A stretch of DNA of 64,000 nt from Agromyces terreus. Lineage in GTDB: Bacteria > Actinomycetota > Actinomycetes > Actinomycetales > Microbacteriaceae. Within the stretch, counting starts at the first letter, position 1, and every line of letters begins with the position of its first letter. A program made the position numbers and the translations under genes. The stretch lies in NCBI RefSeq assembly GCF_009749465.1, contig NZ_WBIS01000001.1, positions 868,001 to 932,000 on the forward strand. Direction: 5' to 3'. The notes beneath the pieces were generated by a model. It was not told the origin of the DNA. It did no database searches and saw only the letters and a program-made list of their open reading frames with translations. Below, one piece after another: positions 7,886 to 16,467 of the stretch.

Positions 7886-9009
7886 CGAGCGCCTCCTGCG
7901 GCCGCGGCGGTCTCGGCGAGTTCGGCCTCGAGCCGGTCGCGCTGCTCGCGGAGCGCCGCACGCGGGCGGGCGTAGACGTGGTCGAAGAGCTCCAGCGGGT
8001 CGAGCTCGGCCTCGGCCGTCATGACCTCGCGCGTGTCGGCGGCGACCTGCTCCGCGGCATCCGCGATCTCGGTGCGGACCTGCTCGCTCAGGGCGCCCTC
8101 GGAGACGAGGTAGCGCTCGAGCCGTTCGATCGGATCCCGGCACTTCCAGTGCTCGACGTCGCGCGCGGCACGGTACCGGGTGGGGTCGTCGGAGTTCGTG
8201 TGCGCCTCGATCCGGTACGTGAGCCCCTCGATGAGGGTCGGGCCGCCGCCGGAGCGGGCGCGCTCGACGGCCGCCTGCGTCACCGCGTACATCGCGGCCA
8301 CGTCGTTGCCGTCGACGTGGTACCCCGGCATGCCGTAGCCGACCGCCTTGTCGGCGAGGGTCGCGGCGCGGGTCTGCCGAGAGAGCGGGACGCTGATCGC
8401 GAACTGGTTGTTCTGCACGACGAACACGGTCGGGGTCTGCCAGACGGCCGCGAAATTGAACGCCTCGTGCGCGTCGCCCTCGCTCGTGGCCCCGTCGCCG
8501 AGCATCGTGAGGGCCACGATGGGGTCGCTGCGCAGTCGTGCCGCGTGTCCGAGGCCGACCGCGTGGAGCGCCTGGGTCGCGAGCGGCGTGGCCTGCGACG
8601 CGGTGCGGTGCGCGTGCTGGTCGTAGCCGTTGTGCCAGTCGCCGCGGAAGGAGGCGAGGATGTCGCCCGGGGCGATGCCCCGGGTGAGGAGGGCCACGCT
8701 GTCGCGGTAGGTCGGGAAGAACCAGTCGCGCGCCTCGAGGGCCGAGATGGCGCCGATCTCGCAGGCCTCCTGGCCGAGCGCCGAGGGATACGTCGCGAGG
8801 CGGCCCTGCCGGGTGAGCGCGGTCACCTGCACGTCGAAGCGGCGGGCCACGACCATGCGGCGGTAGAGGTCGAGGAGCGTGGCCGGGTCGGGCAGCTCGA
8901 ACCCGCCCGCGGCGGATCCGTGCACGGCGTGGCCGGCGTTGTCGAGGAGCCGGATCGGCTTCTGGGACGGCAGGGTTCGGGTGTCGGGTCGCTCGACGCT
9001 GAGGCTCAT
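7882..9009 (-). CDS. bkdA: 2-oxoacid dehydrogenase E1 alpha subunit (branched-chain type)
   Basis: A thiamine-diphosphate subunit of 375 residues. The TPP/Mg motif GDGATSEGDAHEAFNFAAV... ends at NNQFAIS. YPSALGQEA and FPTYRDS near residues 75-100 are typical of the family. RYRAARDVEHWKCRDPIERL near the C-terminus is typical of branched-chain E1-alpha. First gene of the three-gene operon. The products, acyl-CoAs such as isobutyryl-CoA, prime branched fatty acids in actinobacteria. ATG 9009 lies 107 bases downstream of the Lrp gene on the same strand. Confidence 0.93.
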   Translation of the reverse strand: MSLSVERPDTRTLPSQKPIRLLDNAGHAVHGSAAGGFELPDPATLLDLYRRMVVARRFDVQVTALTRQGRLATYPSALGQEACEIGAISALEARDWFFPTYRDSVALLTRGIAPGDILASFRGDWHNGYDQHAHRTASQATPLATQALHAVGLGHAARLRSDPIVALTMLGDGATSEGDAHEAFNFAAVWQTPTVFVVQNNQFAISVPLSRQTRAATLADKAVGYGMPGYHVDGNDVAAMYAVTQAAVERARSGGGPTLIEGLTYRIEAHTNSDDPTRYRAARDVEHWKCRDPIERLERYLVSEGALSEQVRTEIADAAEQVAADTREVMTAEAELDPLELFDHVYARPRAALREQRDRLEAELAETAAAAGGAR

Positions 9010-9116
9010 GGCTCCATCGTGGAGCGTGCGGATGCCGCGCGGAGGGCGTTCCGGGAAAGGGTGAACGATCGGCACCCGCACCGCGAAACCGCGACCGTTC
9101 GTCCGCGGGGGAGGCC

Positions 9117-9614
9117 TCAGGAACGCCAGATGTCCAGCGACTGCGCGGGGGGTCTGCCGTCGATCTCGGCGAGGATGAGATGCGACCTGGTCGACACGAC
9201 GCCGGGCAGATCGTGGATGTCGCGGAGGATGGCCTGGCTGAGCTGCTCGTGGTCGGGCGCGCTCACGGTGAGCATGATGTCGATGTCGCCCGAGACGGCC
9301 TGCACCTTCTCGACGAACGGGAGGGTGGCGAGCTTGGCCGCGATCGCCTCCCACGAGGCATCGCCGCCGATGCGCACGACGACGAGGGCCGAGATGTTCA
9401 GGCCGATGGCCTTGCGGTCGATCTGCGCGCCGAACCCCGTGATGACGCCGCGCTGCATGAGGTGCTGGACCCGGTTGTGGGCGGCGGTGCGCGAGATGTG
9501 CACGCGCTCGGCGAGCGTGCGCACCGAGAGCCGGCCGTCGCGGCTCAGCTCCGCGACGATGCGGCGGTCGATGCCGTCGATCGGTTCGGCGTTGCGGTGG
9601 TGGTCGGTCATCAT
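9117..9614 (-). CDS. Lrp/AsnC-family regulator, probable bkd regulator
   Basis: 165 residues: an N-terminal winged helix-turn-helix (IDRRIVAELSRDGRLSVRTLAERVHISRTAAHNRV, about residues 15-50) and a C-terminal ligand-sensing RAM domain from about residue 70. Lrp-type proteins sense amino acids such as leucine. It lies immediately upstream of and in the same direction as the bkd operon, and BkdR-type Lrp proteins regulate such operons elsewhere, so local control is a reasonable inference. Its ATG overlaps the stop of the upstream DUF2236 gene (ATGA). Confidence 0.88.
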   Translation of the reverse strand: MMTDHHRNAEPIDGIDRRIVAELSRDGRLSVRTLAERVHISRTAAHNRVQHLMQRGVITGFGAQIDRKAIGLNISALVVVRIGGDASWEAIAAKLATLPFVEKVQAVSGDIDIMLTVSAPDHEQLSQAILRDIHDLPGVVSTRSHLILAEIDGRPPAQSLDIWRS

Positions 9615-10435
9615 CGTCCTCGGTGCTCACGCTCAGCGTACCGGCGACGGGCGCGCTCCAGCGAGATCCGCATCGGCGCATCGCGCAGTCGACGGGGGAG
9701 TCGGGGCCAGATCGCGGCGACCCCGGCGAGCCAGGCCTCGGCGACGCGGGCCGCGCGCGGCGTCCACCGGAACCCGTACCCGTCGCGGATCGCCGGGGGC
9801 AGGAGCGCGGCCGTCATGAGACGCAGCGGCGGCAGGAGCAGCGCCGATCCGGGCGGCAGTGCGGCGGATGCCCCGAGCAGCGTCCTCGCGATGCCGCGCG
9901 CCTCGTCGCCGACGCGCAGGCCCGCGAGCCTCGTCGTCCACCAGTCGTCGAACTCGGCCCGGGTGCTCGGCCATCCCTGCCGTTCGGCCTGCAGGCTGAA
10001 CCCGAGCGGCGCGTAGCCGCGCACGATCGCGTCGGCGCTCGCCCGGTCGAGCGGCCCCCAGACCCGCTCGTGCACCTCGAGCGCGACGGCGAGCAGCGTC
10101 GAGGCGACCCACCGCTGCGCGTCGGCGTCGAACGCGCTGTAGGAGACCGCGGCGTCCGCTGCGTCCGCGGTGCCGCGCACCGGGGCGTGCCGTGCGTTCA
10201 CGCGCCGCACGGCGTCGGCGGCGAGCCCGGCATCGCCGAACCCCACCGCGTACACGTAGTCGAGCGTGCCGAAGAGCCGGTCGAACGGTCGAGCGGCGAA
10301 ATCGCTGTGGCGCGCGACGCCGTGCGCGACCCGCGGGTCCGCGAGCTGGAGGAGGATCGCGGCGCCGCCGCCGAGCAGCAGCACCCCCTCTGCCGCGTGC
10401 GCCCGGAACACCGCGCGTTCCTCGAGTCCTCCCAT
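9611..10435 (-). CDS. DUF2236 (MpaB/latex-clearing oxygenase-like) family protein
   Basis: 274 residues. The sequence fits the DUF2236 oxygenase family: an N-terminal segment from GVLLLGGGAAILLQLADPRVAHGVARHS, conserved His/Arg positions in VARHSDF and VHERVWGPL, and a C-terminal helical part with PPAIRDGYGFRW. Relatives are heme proteins such as MpaB and rubber oxygenase, but most are uncharacterised; substrate here is unknown. The start ATG 10435 is the first in frame. It overlaps the Lrp gene by four bases. Confidence 0.72.
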   Translation of the reverse strand: MGGLEERAVFRAHAAEGVLLLGGGAAILLQLADPRVAHGVARHSDFAARPFDRLFGTLDYVYAVGFGDAGLAADAVRRVNARHAPVRGTADAADAAVSYSAFDADAQRWVASTLLAVALEVHERVWGPLDRASADAIVRGYAPLGFSLQAERQGWPSTRAEFDDWWTTRLAGLRVGDEARGIARTLLGASAALPPGSALLLPPLRLMTAALLPPAIRDGYGFRWTPRAARVAEAWLAGVAAIWPRLPRRLRDAPMRISLERARRRYAEREHRGR

Positions 10436-10442
10436 GGACCCA

Positions 10443-11585
10443 TCAGTACCAGTTCACGGCCTCCGAGTGGGCCCAGGCCGCGCAGGGAGTCCCGTATCGC
10501 GACGAGATGTACGACAGGCCCCACTCGATCTGCGTCGCCGGGTTGGTGCGCCAGTCGGAGCCCGCGCTGGCCATCTTGCTGCCGGGCAGCGACTGGGGGA
10601 TGCCGTACGCCCCGCTCGAGGCGTTGTACGCGTCGGCACGCCAGCTCGACTCGCGCATCCACAGCGAGTACAGGCATCGGAACTGGCTGTCGCCCCAGCC
10701 GTAGCGGGCGACGGCGGATGCCGCGTAGGCCTGCGCGCTGCCGGGATCGACGTGGATGCCCGGTGGCGGCGCCTCGTCGCCGCCCCCGCCACCGGACGAT
10801 GCGGCGGCGGCCTCGGCGGCCGCGGCGGCCGCCGCCTCGCGCGCCGCACGCTCGCGGGCCTCCTGCTCGCCGATGCGATAGCGGCGCTCCACCTCGACCG
10901 AGCGGTCCCGGAGGCTCGCGAGCTGCGCGTACAGGGTGTCGAGCGCGGACTGCTGCTCGGCGACCCGGGCCTCGGCCGCGGCGTGGGCGGACTCGGCCGC
11001 CTCGGCGGCATCGGCCGCCTCCACGGCGAGCCGTTCGCGCTCGGACTCGGCGAGCTCCGCCTGGTCGCGGAGCGACGCGGCGTCCGCCGTCGCCGCCTCG
11101 GCGCGTGCGGCGACGCCGCCGATCACGTTCGTCAGCTGCGCGGCCCGCGAGAGGCCGTTCAGCAGCCGGCCCGCCGCATCGCCGTCGAGGAGGACGCGGA
11201 GTCCCACGTCGGCGCCGCCCGATCGGGCCAGCACGGCGGCACTCCGGCCGAGGGCCGTGCTCGCCGCTTCGGCCGCCTCGGCCGCCGCATCGGCCTCGGC
11301 GCGCAGGGTATCGGCGCGGGCCGCGGCATCCGCCCTCGCGCGCTCGGCCGATGCGGACGCGGCCGCAGCCTCCACCGCGGCGTCGCCCAGCCGGCCGGCC
11401 TCGCCCTCGAGGCGGTCGACGATGCCGGTGATGCGTTCGGCCTCGGCTTCGCTCGCGCCGACCCGGGCCTTCGCCGCCTCGACCTCGTCCCAGGTGGGGT
11501 AGTCCTCGGCGTGCGCCGACGTCGCGGGCACGATGAGGGCGGCGGCGACCGCCAACGTCAGCAGACCACGGGTGAGACCTCGCAC
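10443..11585 (-). CDS. Secreted coiled-coil lytic transglycosylase-like protein
   Basis: 380 residues. A Sec signal peptide ends near AHA at residue 26. Residues 35-245 are Ala/Glu/Arg-rich coiled coil, like the autoinhibitory region of actinobacterial peptidoglycan hydrolases. A Gly/Pro linker (SSGGGGG) leads to a C-terminal lysozyme-like domain: FRCLYSLWMRESSWRADAY, with Glu of RESSW as the likely catalytic acid, then GAYGIPQSLPGSKM and the C-terminal WAHSEAVNWY. It should cleave peptidoglycan glycan strands outside the membrane. The GTG start has AAGGGGGG just upstream. It diverges from the GH3 gene. Confidence 0.85.
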   Translation of the reverse strand: MRGLTRGLLTLAVAAALIVPATSAHAEDYPTWDEVEAAKARVGASEAEAERITGIVDRLEGEAGRLGDAAVEAAAASASAERARADAAARADTLRAEADAAAEAAEAASTALGRSAAVLARSGGADVGLRVLLDGDAAGRLLNGLSRAAQLTNVIGGVAARAEAATADAASLRDQAELAESERERLAVEAADAAEAAESAHAAAEARVAEQQSALDTLYAQLASLRDRSVEVERRYRIGEQEARERAAREAAAAAAAEAAAASSGGGGGDEAPPPGIHVDPGSAQAYAASAVARYGWGDSQFRCLYSLWMRESSWRADAYNASSGAYGIPQSLPGSKMASAGSDWRTNPATQIEWGLSYISSRYGTPCAAWAHSEAVNWY

Positions 11586-11650
11586 GACACCCCCTTCGAG
11601 CCCGGCAACTCTACCCAGCCGCCTCGCGATCGGCGGTCGGACACGCAGCG

Positions 11651-11656
11651 TAAACT
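11651..11656 (+). promoter_or_regulatory. -10 element of leaderless GH3 promoter
   Basis: TAAACT lies seven bases before ATG 11664, which places the transcription start at or next to the start codon. Confidence 0.6.
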
Positions 11657-11663
11657 CGGTCGG

Positions 11664-12839
11664 ATGCGCACCCGGTCCGCCCTCGCCGCAGGGGTCGCCC
11701 TCGCGGCTCTGCTGCTCAGCGGCTGCGCGCCCGCCGCGTCGACGGCCGACCGCACGGCGCCCGGCACGACGTCGCCCCCCGTCTCGACGCCCACCCCGAC
11801 GCCCACGCCGATCGATCCCGTCGCGCGGTTCGTCGACGAGCGGATGTCGCAGCTGAGCCTCGAGCAGAAGGCCGCGGCCGTGCTGATGCTGCATGCACCC
11901 GGCCTCGATCCCGCGCCGCTGCGCGCCTACGTCGAGCGGGGCGTCGGCGGGCTCATCCTCATGGGCGACAACGTCCCCGGCACGCCTGAGGCCCTCGCCG
12001 CCCTCACCGCGGCGGCGCAGGTCGACCCCGAGGCGCCCGCCCTGATCGCCGTCGACGAGGAGGGCGGCGACGTGCAGCGCCTGCCCTGGGACGCCGCACC
12101 CGGCGCCGAGACGTTGCGCTCCGAGGCCCCGGCGGCCACGACGAGCGCGTTCGCCGACCGCGCGGGCACGCTCGCGGCATCCGGCATCACCGTGAACTTC
12201 GGCATCGTCGCCGACGAGACCGACGATCCCGGATCGTTCATCGCCTCGCGCGTGCTCGGCACGGACCCCGCCTCGGCCGGCGAACGGGTCGCCGCGGCCG
12301 TGAGCGGCGAACGCGGAACGGTGCTCAGCACGCTCAAGCACTTCCCGGGCCACGGCCAGGCGCCGGGGGACTCGCACTCGAGCCTGCCGGTCGCCGACGT
12401 CCCGCTCGAGGCGTGGCGCACCGGCGGCGCGATCCCGTTCGCGCAGGGCATCGACGCCGGCGCCGAACTCGTGATGACCGGGCACCTCGTCTACCCCGCG
12501 GTCGACGCCGCACCGGCGTCGTTGTCGACCGAGTGGCACCGCATCCTGCGAGAGGATCTCGGGTTCGACGGCGTGGTCGTCACCGACGACATGCTCATGC
12601 TGCAGCACAACGACCTGCCCGAGTACGCCGACCCGTACGAGAACGCGATCCGCGCACTCGCCTCGGGCGCCGACCTCCTCCTCTACGTGCTGCCGGCCGA
12701 CCCCGCCGATGTCGGCATCTCGGTCGACGGGCTCGTCGCGGCGATCGCCGGCGCGGTCGCCGGCGGTCGCATCCCGGAGGCCCGCCTCGACGACGCGGTC
12801 GAACGGGTGCTCACGCTCCGGCACCTCTCCGCACCCTGA
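11664..12839 (+). CDS. Glycoside hydrolase family 3 lipoprotein (NagZ-like beta-N-acetylglucosaminidase)
   Basis: 391 residues. Lipobox LLSGC with C21 as lipidation site, then a Pro/Thr-rich linker (PTPTPTPI). The GH3 domain contains AVDEEGGDVQRLP, KHFPGHG, the NagZ-type GDSHSSLP loop carrying the His general acid, and TDDM with the likely nucleophile Asp. It should cleave N-acetylglucosamine from cell-wall fragments at the outer face of the membrane. The protein is single-domain like NagZ. Expression looks leaderless. Codon and base use match the core. Confidence 0.88.
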   Translation: MRTRSALAAGVALAALLLSGCAPAASTADRTAPGTTSPPVSTPTPTPTPIDPVARFVDERMSQLSLEQKAAAVLMLHAPGLDPAPLRAYVERGVGGLILMGDNVPGTPEALAALTAAAQVDPEAPALIAVDEEGGDVQRLPWDAAPGAETLRSEAPAATTSAFADRAGTLAASGITVNFGIVADETDDPGSFIASRVLGTDPASAGERVAAAVSGERGTVLSTLKHFPGHGQAPGDSHSSLPVADVPLEAWRTGGAIPFAQGIDAGAELVMTGHLVYPAVDAAPASLSTEWHRILREDLGFDGVVVTDDMLMLQHNDLPEYADPYENAIRALASGADLLLYVLPADPADVGISVDGLVAAIAGAVAGGRIPEARLDDAVERVLTLRHLSAP

Positions 12840-12953
12840 GTTTCGAACGGATTTCGGCGATCGGGAATACCCGCGATGCTTCCATGCGTTTGCATGTGTG
12901 TGGCGAACGAGCCACGAGATCAGAACCACCGAGCAAACGGAGAGACCAGAACC

Positions 12954-13517
12954 ATGACGAACACCGCCGCCGACCTCGAGATCCCCGGCTACCGCGCAGG
13001 CACCTGGACGATCGACCCCACCCACAGCGAGGTCGCGTTCAGCATCCGCCACATCATGATCAGCAAGGTCAAGGGCAAGTTCGAGCGGTTCGACGCCACG
13101 TTCGTGACCGGCGAGAACCCCCTCGACTCCTCCGTGACCGCCTCCGCCGAGGTCGCCTCGGTCAACACGAACGAGCCCACCCGCGACGGCCACCTCCGCA
13201 CCGGCGACTTCTTCGAGGCGGAGACCTACCCGACGATCGACTTCGTCTCGACCGGCGTGCGCGTCGACGACGGCGACTTCAAGGTCGACGGCGACCTCAC
13301 GATCCGCGGCATCACCAAGCCCGTGACCTTCGACTTCGAGTTCGGCGGCTTCGGCGGCGACCCGTACGGCAACTACAAGGCCGGGGCCACCGCGAAGGCC
13401 GTCATCAACCGCGAGGACTTCGGCCTCACGTACAACGCCGCGCTCGAGACGGGCGGCGTGCTGCTCGGCGACAAGGTGACCATCACCCTCGAGCTGCAGG
13501 CGGCGCTGCAGCAGTAG
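12954..13517 (+). CDS. YceI-family protein
   Basis: 187 residues with the YceI signature: GTWTIDPTHSEVAFSIRHIM at the N-terminus, FFEAETYPTIDFVST in the middle, GDLTIRGITKPVTFDFEF, and FGLTYN near the C-terminus. YceI proteins form a lipocalin-like barrel that binds polyisoprenoid-type lipids. No signal peptide is seen, so this copy is probably cytoplasmic. An ACGGAGAG ribosome binding site precedes ATG 12954. It is a single gene flanked by a hairpin. Confidence 0.9.
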   Translation: MTNTAADLEIPGYRAGTWTIDPTHSEVAFSIRHIMISKVKGKFERFDATFVTGENPLDSSVTASAEVASVNTNEPTRDGHLRTGDFFEAETYPTIDFVSTGVRVDDGDFKVDGDLTIRGITKPVTFDFEFGGFGGDPYGNYKAGATAKAVINREDFGLTYNAALETGGVLLGDKVTITLELQAALQQ

Positions 13518-13536
13518 TCGCCGATTCGAGATGCAG

Positions 13537-13564
13537 GGGCCGGATGCCGCGTGGTGTCCGGCCC
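13537..13564. terminator. Hairpin between convergent yceI and alkZ-like genes
   Basis: GGGCCGGA at 13537-13544 pairs with TCCGGCCC at 13557-13564 around a 12-base loop. One copy of the genome-wide decamer CGGATGCCGC lies across the left arm and loop. Confidence 0.5.
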
Positions 13565-13605
13565 TTCGTCGTCGAGAACCGGGCCCGACGCCGACGGGCC
13601 GGCGC

Positions 13606-14736
13606 TCACCGGGACGCGGCGGCGACCGTCACCTCGCCGAGCCCGGTCGAGGTGAACGCCGCCCAGCGCGCGAGCGGTTCGCGGAACTCGTCGACCGCGA
13701 GGCCGGCGTTGAAGGCCGTGATCTCGACCGACGTAGACCCCCGACGCACCGGCGACCGCCGCCAGGTGCCGACGACCTCGCCGTCGGCCACCAGGATCGG
13801 CAGGAACAGCCCGTTCTTGCCCGGTGCGACGCGACCGGCGTCGGCGGGCGAGCAGAACGCCGTGCGGTCGCCGTAGCCGAGGAAGTACTCGTCGAAGGGC
13901 GCCAGGGCCTGCCGGTTCGACGGGAGGCGCGGCGCGGCGACGGCATCGGCGGCCGCGAACAGCGCTTCGCCGCCCGGATCCGCGCCGGCCCCGACCAGCG
14001 CGTCGCCGGCGGCATCGCGCGCCCGTCGCGCATCGGTCAGGGTGAGTCCGGTCCACCAGGCGAAGTCCCGCACCGAGACCGGGCCGTGACCGCGCGCATA
14101 GCCGACGAAGAGTCTCGATGCCGTCTCGACGGCGTCTGCGGGAGCGTCGGCGCCCGAGGGCGACCACTCGTCGAGCAGCACGAAACGCTGGCGTGCACGG
14201 GTGTCGATCGGCCCGCAGCAGAGCAGTCCCTCGACCGCCAGCCGCCAGATGAGGTGGTACCCGCGCTGCCCGCCGATCGGGATGCCGGCGGCGTTCCACG
14301 CGGCCTGGAGCTCGTCGCGGGAGGCGCTCCCTCCGCCCTCGAGCTCGCGCACGGCGACGCGTCGCGCCGCCGCGTGCACGTCGTCGTCGATGCCCTCGTC
14401 GCGGTGCGTCTTCGCGGCGCGACGCATGAGCCGCTCGGCCGTCAGGGCGAGGATGGGGCGCAGCATGGCCGGCTCCACGAAGTGGAGCGTGCCGCGCATC
14501 GGCCAGGACCGCAGGAGCGAGCGGTCGTCGATCGCCTCGTCGATCGACGCCTCGGTGGCACCGCGGACCCGGGCGCCGAGCACCCACTTCGCGGACGGAA
14601 GGTCCTGCGCCTGCACGCAGACCAAGCGCTCGACCGCCTCGGCGGGGGAGGCGAACGGGGCGACGAGCCCGTGCGCGACGAGGCGCGCGGCGCGCACGCC
14701 CGCCGGATCGGGTGCGGCCGAGACATCCGTGCTCAT
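13606..14736 (-). CDS. AlkZ/HTH_42-family winged-helix DNA glycosylase-like protein
   Basis: 376 residues of the winged-helix (HTH_42, YcaQ/AlkZ) superfamily. Near the N-terminus RLVCVQAQDLPSAKW carries Q42-A-Q44, matching the QxQ catalytic motif of AlkZ-type glycosylases rather than the QxD motif of the YcaQ type. SWPMRGTLHFV, GRVAPGKNGLFLPILVADGEVVGTW and a C-terminal EVTVAA strand also fit. Known members excise bulky or crosslinked alkylated bases, and some give self-resistance to genotoxic antibiotics. No biosynthetic cluster is nearby, so general repair is more likely. ATG 14736 has CAGACT six bases upstream, close to the leaderless pattern. Confidence 0.8.
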   Translation of the reverse strand: MSTDVSAAPDPAGVRAARLVAHGLVAPFASPAEAVERLVCVQAQDLPSAKWVLGARVRGATEASIDEAIDDRSLLRSWPMRGTLHFVEPAMLRPILALTAERLMRRAAKTHRDEGIDDDVHAAARRVAVRELEGGGSASRDELQAAWNAAGIPIGGQRGYHLIWRLAVEGLLCCGPIDTRARQRFVLLDEWSPSGADAPADAVETASRLFVGYARGHGPVSVRDFAWWTGLTLTDARRARDAAGDALVGAGADPGGEALFAAADAVAAPRLPSNRQALAPFDEYFLGYGDRTAFCSPADAGRVAPGKNGLFLPILVADGEVVGTWRRSPVRRGSTSVEITAFNAGLAVDEFREPLARWAAFTSTGLGEVTVAAASR

Positions 14737-14804
14737 GCTGCGAGTCTGCCGCACACCGCCGACGTCGTGGGCGCAGCCCGCGGCATCCGCTCAGCCACGC
14801 GGGA

Positions 14805-14810
14805 TAGACT
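14805..14810 (+). promoter_or_regulatory. -10 element for the ABC-F gene
   Basis: TAGACT predicts transcription from about 14818, giving a leader of about 47 bases. The leader includes a small GTGCC/GGCAC inverted repeat and ends in a GGAGG ribosome binding site before GTG 14865. Confidence 0.55.
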
Positions 14811-14864
14811 GGGCGGCTGTGCCACGTCGGCACGATCCCACCCCACCCCTCCCGGAGGCCCACT

Positions 14865-16463
14865 GTGCTCGCCGTACACGATCTCGAGATCCGCGTCGGC
14901 GCACGCGTGCTCATGGAGCACGTCGACTTCCGGGTCTCGGCCGGCGACAAGATCGGGCTCGTCGGCCGCAACGGCGCGGGCAAGACGACGCTGACGAAGA
15001 CCCTCGCCGGCGAGACGCTCCCCACGGGCGGGCGCATTGACCGCTCGGGCGAGATCGGGTACCTGCCGCAGGACCCGCGTTCGGGCGACCCCGAGATGCT
15101 CGCCCGTACGCGCATCCTCGACGCCCGCGGGCTCGGATCCCTCGTGCTCGGCATGCACGAGGCCTCCATGCAGATGGGCAGCGACGACCCCGCGGTCGCC
15201 GAGCGGGCCATGAAGAAGTACGGCAACCTCACCGACCGCTTCACCGCACTCGGCGGCTACGCGGCCGAGGCCGAGGCCGCGTCCATCGCCTCGAACCTCA
15301 ACCTGCCCGACCGCATCCTCGACCAGCCGCTGAAGACGCTCTCCGGCGGTCAGCGCCGCCGCATCGAGCTCGCGCGCATCCTGTTCTCCGACGCCGACAC
15401 GATGATCCTCGACGAGCCCACGAACCACCTCGACGCCGACTCCGTCGTCTGGCTCCGCGAGTTCCTCAAGGGCTACAAGGGCGGCGTCATCGTCATCTCG
15501 CACGATGTCGTGCTCGTCGACGAGGTCGTGAACCGGGTGTTCTACCTGGACGCCAATCGATCGATGATCGACATCTACAACATGGGCTGGAAGCATTATC
15601 AGCGCCAGCGCGCCGCCGACGAGGAGCGCCGCAAGAAGGAGCGGGCCAACGCCGAGAAGAAGGCGGGCGTCCTGCAGATGCAGGCCGCGCGCTTCGGTGC
15701 GAAGGCCTCCAAGGCCGCGGCGGCGCACCAGATGGTCGCGCGTGCCGAGAAGCTCCTCGCCGGGCTCGAGGAGGTGCGCGCCGTCGACCGCGTCGCGAAG
15801 CTCCGCTTCCCGACGCCGGCGCCGTGCGGTCGCACGCCGATCACCGCCAGCGACCTCTCGAAGAGCTACGGCTCGCTCGAGATCTTCACGGCCGTCGACC
15901 TCGCGATCGACCGCGGCTCGAAGGTCGTCATCATCGGCCTGAACGGCGCGGGCAAGACGACGCTGCTCCGCATCCTCGCGGGCGTCGACGCCCCCGACAC
16001 GGGCGACGTCGAAGCCGGCCACGGCCTGCGCGTCGGCTACTACGCCCAAGAGCACGAGACGATCGACGTCAAGCGCAGCGTGCTCGAGAACATGGTCAGC
16101 TCCTCGCCGAACCTCACCGAGACCGAGGCCCGCAAGGTGCTCGGCTCCTTCCTGTTCACCGGCGACGACGTGCACAAGCCGGCCGGTGTGCTCTCCGGCG
16201 GCGAGAAGACCCGTCTCGCACTGGCGATGATCGTCGTGTCCGGTGCGAACGTGCTGCTCCTGGACGAGCCGACGAACAACCTCGACCCCGCGAGCCGCGC
16301 CGAGATCCTCGACGCGCTCGCGCACTACGAGGGCTCGGTCGTGCTCGTCTCCCACGACCCGGGCGCAGTGGAGGCCCTGAACCCCGAACGCGTGCTCATC
16401 ATGCCCGAGGGCACCGAAGACCACTGGAGCCGCGAGTACCAGGAGCTCATCGAACTGGCCTGA
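14865..16463 (+). CDS. ABC-F family ATPase
   Basis: 532 residues, two ABC domains in one chain and no membrane segment. Walker A motifs are GRNGAGKTT and GLNGAGKTT; signature motifs LSGGQRRRIELARI and LSGGEKTRLALAMI; Walker B regions read MILDEPTNHLD and LLLDEPTNNLD. A charged linker (EERRKKERANAEKKAG) separates the domains. ABC-F proteins act on the ribosome, resolving stalls or protecting it from antibiotics. This resembles the common actinobacterial housekeeping type, though a resistance role cannot be excluded. GTG 14865 is supported by GGAGG just upstream. Confidence 0.93.
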   Translation: MLAVHDLEIRVGARVLMEHVDFRVSAGDKIGLVGRNGAGKTTLTKTLAGETLPTGGRIDRSGEIGYLPQDPRSGDPEMLARTRILDARGLGSLVLGMHEASMQMGSDDPAVAERAMKKYGNLTDRFTALGGYAAEAEAASIASNLNLPDRILDQPLKTLSGGQRRRIELARILFSDADTMILDEPTNHLDADSVVWLREFLKGYKGGVIVISHDVVLVDEVVNRVFYLDANRSMIDIYNMGWKHYQRQRAADEERRKKERANAEKKAGVLQMQAARFGAKASKAAAAHQMVARAEKLLAGLEEVRAVDRVAKLRFPTPAPCGRTPITASDLSKSYGSLEIFTAVDLAIDRGSKVVIIGLNGAGKTTLLRILAGVDAPDTGDVEAGHGLRVGYYAQEHETIDVKRSVLENMVSSSPNLTETEARKVLGSFLFTGDDVHKPAGVLSGGEKTRLALAMIVVSGANVLLLDEPTNNLDPASRAEILDALAHYEGSVVLVSHDPGAVEALNPERVLIMPEGTEDHWSREYQELIELA

Positions 16464-16467
16464 CGGC

